A stretch of DNA of 64,000 nucleotides from Streptomyces sp. ALI-76-A. Its GTDB lineage: Bacteria; Actinomycetota; Actinomycetes; Streptomycetales; Streptomycetaceae. The stretch spans positions 3,658,001 through 3,722,000 of the forward strand of contig NZ_JASVWB010000002.1 of assembly GCF_030287445.1 (NCBI RefSeq). The letters run 5' to 3'. Under the pieces are notes generated by a model. The model had not been told where the DNA came from. It did not search any database and saw nothing but the letters and a program-made list of their open reading frames with translations. Shown one piece after another: positions 59,949 through 64,000 of the stretch. Made by a program: the position numbers and the translations under genes. Within the stretch, counting starts at the first letter, position 1. Each line of letters opens with the position of its first letter.

Positions 59949-62231
59949 ATGAAGTTCACCGACGGCTACTGGCTGCTGCGCGAGGGCGTCACCGCGGCCT
60001 GTCCGGTCGAGGTGCTCGACGTCACCGCGCAGGACGGCACGCTGGAGATCCACGCGCCGACCCAGCCGGTCCGCCACCGCGGCGACCTGCTGAAGGGACC
60101 GGTCCTGACGATCAGCGCCCACGCGCCGATGCCCGACGTCATCGGCGTCACCTTCACCCACTTCGACGGCGGGCAGCCACGCGGACCGGAGTTCGAGGTC
60201 GCCACCGAGGTCCGGGGGTCTGGGGGATGCCCCCCAGAGAGGTACAGTCCGCCGCAGGTGGCGTACGACGACGAGCACGCGACCCTGACCTCCGGCGCGC
60301 TGTCGGTCCGGGTGGCCCGCACCGGCTCCTGGCACCTCGACTTCCTCGCCCACGGCCGCACCCTCACCTCCAGCTCCACCAAGGGCATGGGCATCATGCG
60401 GGACGCCGCGGGCGGGCACTACCTGCGCGAACAGCTCGACCTCCGGGTGGGGACCTCGGTCTACGGCCTCGGTGAACGCTTCGGCCCCCTGGTGAAAAAC
60501 GGCCAGGTCGTCGACATCTGGAACGCCGACGGCGGCACGGCGACCGAACAGGCGTACAAGAACGTGCCGTTCTACCTGACGGACGCGGGCTATGGCGTCT
60601 TCGTCGACCACCCGGGCAAGGTGGCCTTCGAGGTCGGCTCGGAGGTCGTCTCGCGAGTGCAGTTCAGCGCCGAGACCCAGCAGTTGACGTACTACGTGAT
60701 CTACGGCCCCACCCCGAAGGACATCCTGCGCAAGTACACCGCCCTCACCGGCCGCCCGGCCCTCCCGCCGCCGTGGTCCTTCGGCCTGTGGCTGTCGACC
60801 TCGTTCACCACCTCGTACGACGAGGAGACCGTCACCTCCTTCATCGAGGGCATGCGGGAGCGCGAACTGCCGCTGTCGGTCTTCCACTTCGACTGCTTCT
60901 GGATGCGCGAGTTCAACTGGTGCGACTTCCGGTGGGACCCGCGGGTGTTCCCGGACCCGGAGGGCATGCTGGCCCGGCTGAAGGAGCGGGGCCTGCGGGT
61001 GTCGGTGTGGATCAACCCGTACATCGCCCAGCGCTCCCCGCTGTTCGCGGAGGGCAAGGCCCTGGGGCACCTGCTGAGGCGGCCGGACGGCAGCGTCTGG
61101 CAGTGGGATCTGTGGCAGCCCGGCATGGCGCTGGTCGACTTCACCAGCCCGGCGGCCCGCGAGTGGTACGCGGCCGAGCTGGAGGCACTGCTCGCCCAGG
61201 GTGTCGACTGCTTCAAGACCGACTTCGGCGAGCGGGTCCCCCTCGACGTGGCCTGGTCCGACGGCTCCGACCCGGAGCGGATGCACAACTACTACACGTA
61301 CCTCTACAACCGCACGGTCTTCGACGTGCTGCGCAAGCACCGGGGCGAGGCGGAGGCGGTGGTCTTCGCCCGCTCGGCGACGGCCGGCAGCCAGAAGTTC
61401 CCGGTCCACTGGGGCGGTGACTGCGAGGCCACCTACGAGTCGATGGCGGAGTCCCTGCGCGGAGGCCTCTCCCTGGGGCTCTCCGGCTTCGGCTTCTGGA
61501 GCCACGACATCGGCGGCTTCGAGGGCACCCCGACCCCCGCCCTCTTCAAGCGCTGGGTGGCCTTCGGCCTGCTGTCCTCCCACAGCCGCCTGCACGGCAG
61601 CTCCTCCTACCGTGTGCCGTGGCTGTTCGACGACGAGTCCGTGGACGTGCTGCGCCACTTCACCCGGCTGAAACTGCGGCTCATGCCGTATCTGTACGAG
61701 GCCGCGCGCACCGCCCGCACCGAGGGCCTGCCGGTGATGCGCGCGATGGTCCTGGAGTTCCCGGACGACCCCGGGTGCGCCCACCTGGAACGGCAGTACA
61801 TGCTCGGCCCCGACCTGCTGGTCGCGCCGGTGTTCAGCGACGAGGGCGAGGTCTCGTACTACGTCCCGGAGGGCACCTGGACGCACTTCGTGACCGGGCG
61901 GACGGTGACCGGGCCGCGCTGGGTGCGGGAACGGCACGACTTCCTGAGCGTGCCGCTGCTGGTGCGGCCGGGGGCGGTGATCCCGGTGGGCGCGGTCGCG
62001 GACCGGCCCGACTACGACCACGTCGACGGGGTGACCCTGCGGGCGTACGGTCTGGAGCGGGGCGCTCAGGTGTCGGTGCGGGTCGGGGGCGTGACGTTCA
62101 CCGTCGTCCGCGAGGGGGATCTGCTTCGGGCCTCGTGCGGTGAGCCCCGGGCGCCCTGGGGGCTGGCCGTGGACGGGCGTGAGGTGCGGGCGGAGGCCGG
62201 CACCGGGTTCCTGACGGTGGAGTGGACCTGA
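59949..62231 (+). CDS. Alpha-xylosidase, YicI type (GH31)
   Basis: The 760-residue enzyme has the GH31 layout: N-terminal beta-sandwich (about 1-265), TIM barrel (about 270-590) and C-terminal beta domains. The nucleophile Asp is in CFKTDFGERVP (about 422) and the acid/base Asp in VHWGGDCEATYESMAESLRGGL (about 489), both close to E. coli YicI motifs, so it should remove alpha-1,6-xylose from isoprimeverose or xyloglucan oligosaccharides. No signal peptide, so cytoplasmic. The start is ATG 59949, 11 bases after the permease. A GC-rich palindrome lies in frame near residues 91-97. The stop overlaps the regulator ATG by one base. Confidence 0.92.
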   Translation: MKFTDGYWLLREGVTAACPVEVLDVTAQDGTLEIHAPTQPVRHRGDLLKGPVLTISAHAPMPDVIGVTFTHFDGGQPRGPEFEVATEVRGSGGCPPERYSPPQVAYDDEHATLTSGALSVRVARTGSWHLDFLAHGRTLTSSSTKGMGIMRDAAGGHYLREQLDLRVGTSVYGLGERFGPLVKNGQVVDIWNADGGTATEQAYKNVPFYLTDAGYGVFVDHPGKVAFEVGSEVVSRVQFSAETQQLTYYVIYGPTPKDILRKYTALTGRPALPPPWSFGLWLSTSFTTSYDEETVTSFIEGMRERELPLSVFHFDCFWMREFNWCDFRWDPRVFPDPEGMLARLKERGLRVSVWINPYIAQRSPLFAEGKALGHLLRRPDGSVWQWDLWQPGMALVDFTSPAAREWYAAELEALLAQGVDCFKTDFGERVPLDVAWSDGSDPERMHNYYTYLYNRTVFDVLRKHRGEAEAVVFARSATAGSQKFPVHWGGDCEATYESMAESLRGGLSLGLSGFGFWSHDIGGFEGTPTPALFKRWVAFGLLSSHSRLHGSSSYRVPWLFDDESVDVLRHFTRLKLRLMPYLYEAARTARTEGLPVMRAMVLEFPDDPGCAHLERQYMLGPDLLVAPVFSDEGEVSYYVPEGTWTHFVTGRTVTGPRWVRERHDFLSVPLLVRPGAVIPVGAVADRPDYDHVDGVTLRAYGLERGAQVSVRVGGVTFTVVREGDLLRASCGEPRAPWGLAVDGREVRAEAGTGFLTVEWT
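60219..60238. repeat. Palindrome in frame inside the GH31 gene
   Basis: TCTGGGGG-ATGC-CCCCCAGA is a perfect 8-bp-arm inverted repeat within the sequence CCGGGGGTCTGGGGGATGCC. It resembles a short palindrome that, from memory, recurs between genes in Streptomyces chromosomes. It encodes GSGGCPPER in an otherwise ordinary N-terminal domain. Confidence 0.7.
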
Positions 62232-63241
62232 TGGTGAAGATCACGGACGTGGCGCGGCGCGCCGGTGTCTCCCCGAGCACCGTGTCCTACGCGCTCAGCG
62301 GCAAGCGCCCCATCTCCGAGGAGACCCGGCGCCGGGTGCGGGAGGCGATCCGCGAGCTGGGCTACCGCCCGCACGCGGGCGCCCGGGCGCTGGCCAGCAG
62401 CAGGTCGAACGTGCTGGCGCTGGTGGTGCCGTTACGGGCCGGCATCCATGTCCCGGTGGTGATGCAGTTCGCCGTGTCGGTCGTGACCACGGCCCGGCGC
62501 CACGACCACGACGTCCTCCTGCTCACCCAGGAGGAGGGCGAGGAGGGCCTGCGCCGGGTCGCCGACACGGCCCTGGTGGACGCGCTGATCCTGATGGACG
62601 TCCAGCTGCACGACCCCCGGCTGCCGCTGCTGCGCACCCTGGACCTGCCCTCGGTGATGATCGGCTTCCCCGCCTCCTCCGAGGGCCTGACCTGCATCGA
62701 CCTCGACTTCAAGGCGGCCGGTGAGGTGTGTGTGGAGCATCTGGCGGGGCTCGGGCACCGGGTGGTGGCGCTCGTCGGGTCGCCGCCGGAGGTGTACGTC
62801 CGGCAGACCGCGTTCGCCCAGCGCGTGGTCCAGGGCTTCACGGCCGCCGCCGACCGGCACGGGCTCGCCTCCTCGGTCCACCCGTGCGAGGCGGTCCCCG
62901 GGGCGGCCCGGACCATCGCGGAGCGGCTGCTGCGCGAGCAGCCCGCGCTGACGGGCGTGGTCGTCCACAACGAGCCGCTCCTGGAGCCGCTGATCGACGC
63001 CTTCGAACAGCTGGGGCTGCGCGTGCCCGGCGATCTGTCCGTCACCGCCATCTGCCCCGACGAACTCGCCGAGTCCGTCCGCGTGCCCGTCACCTCCGTC
63101 GCCCTGCCGTCCGCCGAGGTCGGCGCCCGCGCGGTGGACCTGCTGATGCGGAAGCTGGACCGCGTGGACGTCCCGGAGGCCACCCTGCTGCCCGCCCGGC
63201 TGACGCCGCGGGCGAGCACGGTGCGCCGGGCGACCGCGTGA
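62231..63241 (+). CDS. LacI family transcriptional regulator
   Basis: The 336-residue protein starts at ATG 62231, sharing one base with the GH31 stop. It has the LacI helix-turn-helix (KITDVARRAGVSPSTVSYALSGKRPISEETRRRVREAIRELGYRPHAGARALASSRSN) and a periplasmic-binding-protein-like effector domain (about 60-330). As last gene of the alpha-xyloside operon it most likely represses the operon through the two palindromes at 56759-56797, with an alpha-xyloside or xylose derivative as inducer. The hinge helix (ARALASSRSN) is intact. Confidence 0.93.
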   Translation: MVKITDVARRAGVSPSTVSYALSGKRPISEETRRRVREAIRELGYRPHAGARALASSRSNVLALVVPLRAGIHVPVVMQFAVSVVTTARRHDHDVLLLTQEEGEEGLRRVADTALVDALILMDVQLHDPRLPLLRTLDLPSVMIGFPASSEGLTCIDLDFKAAGEVCVEHLAGLGHRVVALVGSPPEVYVRQTAFAQRVVQGFTAAADRHGLASSVHPCEAVPGAARTIAERLLREQPALTGVVVHNEPLLEPLIDAFEQLGLRVPGDLSVTAICPDELAESVRVPVTSVALPSAEVGARAVDLLMRKLDRVDVPEATLLPARLTPRASTVRRATA

Positions 63242-63266
63242 GGAGCGGCCGCGTCCGGGCATGACA

Positions 63267-63298
63267 CGGGCCCCGCCGCTCGGAAGCGACGGGGCCCG
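63267..63298. terminator. Bidirectional terminator between lacI-type gene and ssrA
   Basis: Arms CGGGCCCCG (63267-63275) and CGGGGCCCG (63290-63298) pair perfectly, and GCT/AGC inside extends the stem. It lies 25 bases after the LacI-type gene and 35 bases beyond the 3' end of ssrA on the other strand. Confidence 0.85.
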
Positions 63299-63333
63299 GG
63301 CCCACATGGGGTACCCGCTCAGGCGCGGGCGAG

Positions 63334-63734
63334 TGGAGATGGCGGGAATCGAACCCGCGTCCAACGGTGCAGAATCAGGGCTTCTCCGTGTGCAGTTCGC
63401 TGCGCTTTTCTCGGCCCCGGCGATCACGCGAACAAGTCGCCGACGGGCCCAGTCACTGTTTGATTTCCCTCTTCACCCCGTGACCGGGATCAAGGTTTAG
63501 TTCCCTAGCTGATGCCAGGATCCGGGTCGGGAACAGCCCCGGGCTGACACTCCCCTAGTAAGGGGCAGTCGCCTCGTTACCTAGATCAGGCAGCGAGGGC
63601 GAACTGCGTCGCCTTGGGAGAATCGCTCTTGAGAGTGGCGATTATTTTTTTCGGCCTGTGGTTTACGAGATCATGGCCGCTTCCTCGACACGCTTCCCCT
63701 GCTTCGACAGCCGCTGTCGAAACCGATCATCCCC
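63334..63734 (-). ncRNA. ssrA: Transfer-messenger RNA
   Basis: The 401-base gene has the canonical 5' end GGGGATGATCGGTTTCGACA and 3' end GGGTTCGATTCCCGCCATCT followed by CCA discriminator context. The acceptor helix GGGGATG/CATCTCC contains one G-U pair, and the T arm GCGGG-TTCGATT-CCCGC is intact. The tag frame runs from GCC at 63639 to TGA at 63586-63588 and reads ATLKSDSPKATQFALAA, ending in the ClpXP degron-like FALAA. It rescues stalled ribosomes together with SmpB. CCA is not encoded. Pseudoknot regions with GGGG/CCCC pairing lie between 63345 and 63580. Confidence 0.97.
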
Positions 63735-63834
63735 ATGTTGATTTTTCAATGAGCACACCGACCGCAGCCGGTGCTGTCGCCATCGTACGTGACCAACGCG
63801 GCCACGTGCCAGCGTATTCCCGGCGGCCGCCAGG

Positions 63835-64000
63835 TTACGCCCGCTGCTTGCGGCGCACCGCCGAGACCGCCCGCTCCGTCTCCCGGCGGTCCTGCTTCTC
63901 GCGCAGCGTCTGACGCTTGTCGTACTCCTTCTTGCCCCGCGCCAGCGCGATCTCGATCTTCGCCCGGCCGTCCTTGAAGTACAGGACGAGGGGCACGATC
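63835..64000 (-). CDS. smpB: SsrA-binding protein SmpB, C-terminal part
   Basis: The gene runs off the right edge, so only the last 54 or so codons are seen. The visible part reads [47 protein letters not shown] and ends RRKQRA, matching the SmpB C terminus: the beta-barrel end and the basic tail that lies in the mRNA channel. SmpB binds tmRNA and is needed for trans-translation. Its position directly upstream of ssrA on the same strand is common in bacteria. The stop is TAA (63835-63837). Confidence 0.96.
   Translation of the reverse strand, partial: IVPLVLYFKDGRAKIEIALARGKKEYDKRQTLREKQDRRETERAVSAVRRKQRA

Overview
This window is about 72% G+C chromosomal DNA from a Streptomyces species. The evidence is the base composition, frequent GTG starts with GGAGG-type ribosome binding sites, 4-bp GTGA/ATGA gene overlaps, and genus-typical genes: an SsgA-like sporulation protein (ssgG), the sigU/anti-sigma pair, the NnaR-type nitrogen regulator, HelD, and a mat-type (mycelial aggregation) polysaccharide locus. 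As I recall it, the gene order follows the S. coelicolor core chromosome from about SCO2922 to SCO2966. Most of the window is therefore vertically inherited core sequence with small strain-specific insertions.

Layout. 1-5542: a long leader and a small membrane protein, two RDD membrane proteins, ssgG and a GlcD-type FAD oxidase. 5641-8816: a TPR protein, hppD (tyrosine catabolism) and a divergent Lrp/AsnC regulator. 8839-12497: a four-gene OpuC-type glycine-betaine/choline ABC operon. 12557-18890: a Lon-type (S16) secreted protease, an intergenic array of 56-bp tandem repeats, an IclR regulator, a DEAD-type helicase and an MFS transporter. 19078-22240: tRNA-Cys, a lower-G+C island with a membrane protein of unknown function, a GNAT acetyltransferase and a double SUKH-4 protein. 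22646-27968: a three-subunit xanthine-dehydrogenase-family molybdenum hydroxylase whose Fe-S subunit carries an unusual ~500-residue disordered extension. 28245-33091: an amino-sugar operon (GH20 hexosaminidase plus ABC importer) with a DasR-like site upstream.

33296-42966: housekeeping genes, namely a DUF3039 protein, YqgE, murA, HU, NAD-malic enzyme, a probable small RNA, helD, the sigU module and a CGNR zinc-finger protein. 43092-48977: nnaR and narK (nitrate/nitrite), a MarR regulator, and a DsbA-like / MBL-fold / SnoaL-like gene series separated by simple tandem repeats. 49020-54190: a polysaccharide deacetylase/glycosyltransferase with an acyltransferase, and a Pro/Thr-rich membrane protein. 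54342-56728: a LysR regulator and MFS transporter. 56853-63241: an alpha-xyloside operon (sugar ABC importer, GH31 alpha-xylosidase, LacI repressor) with two strong palindromic operators at the promoter. 63334-64000: tmRNA (ssrA) and the 3' part of smpB.

The items most worth a second look are the structured RNA between the malic-enzyme and helD genes (about 38118-38256), the 56-bp tandem array (13595-13960), the Fe-S subunit extension together with loss of the expected catalytic Glu in the partner molybdenum subunit, the SUKH-4 protein with an octapeptide-repeat tail, and an in-frame palindrome inside the GH31 gene. Similarity statements come from reading the sequence and from memory of protein families; no database search was run.
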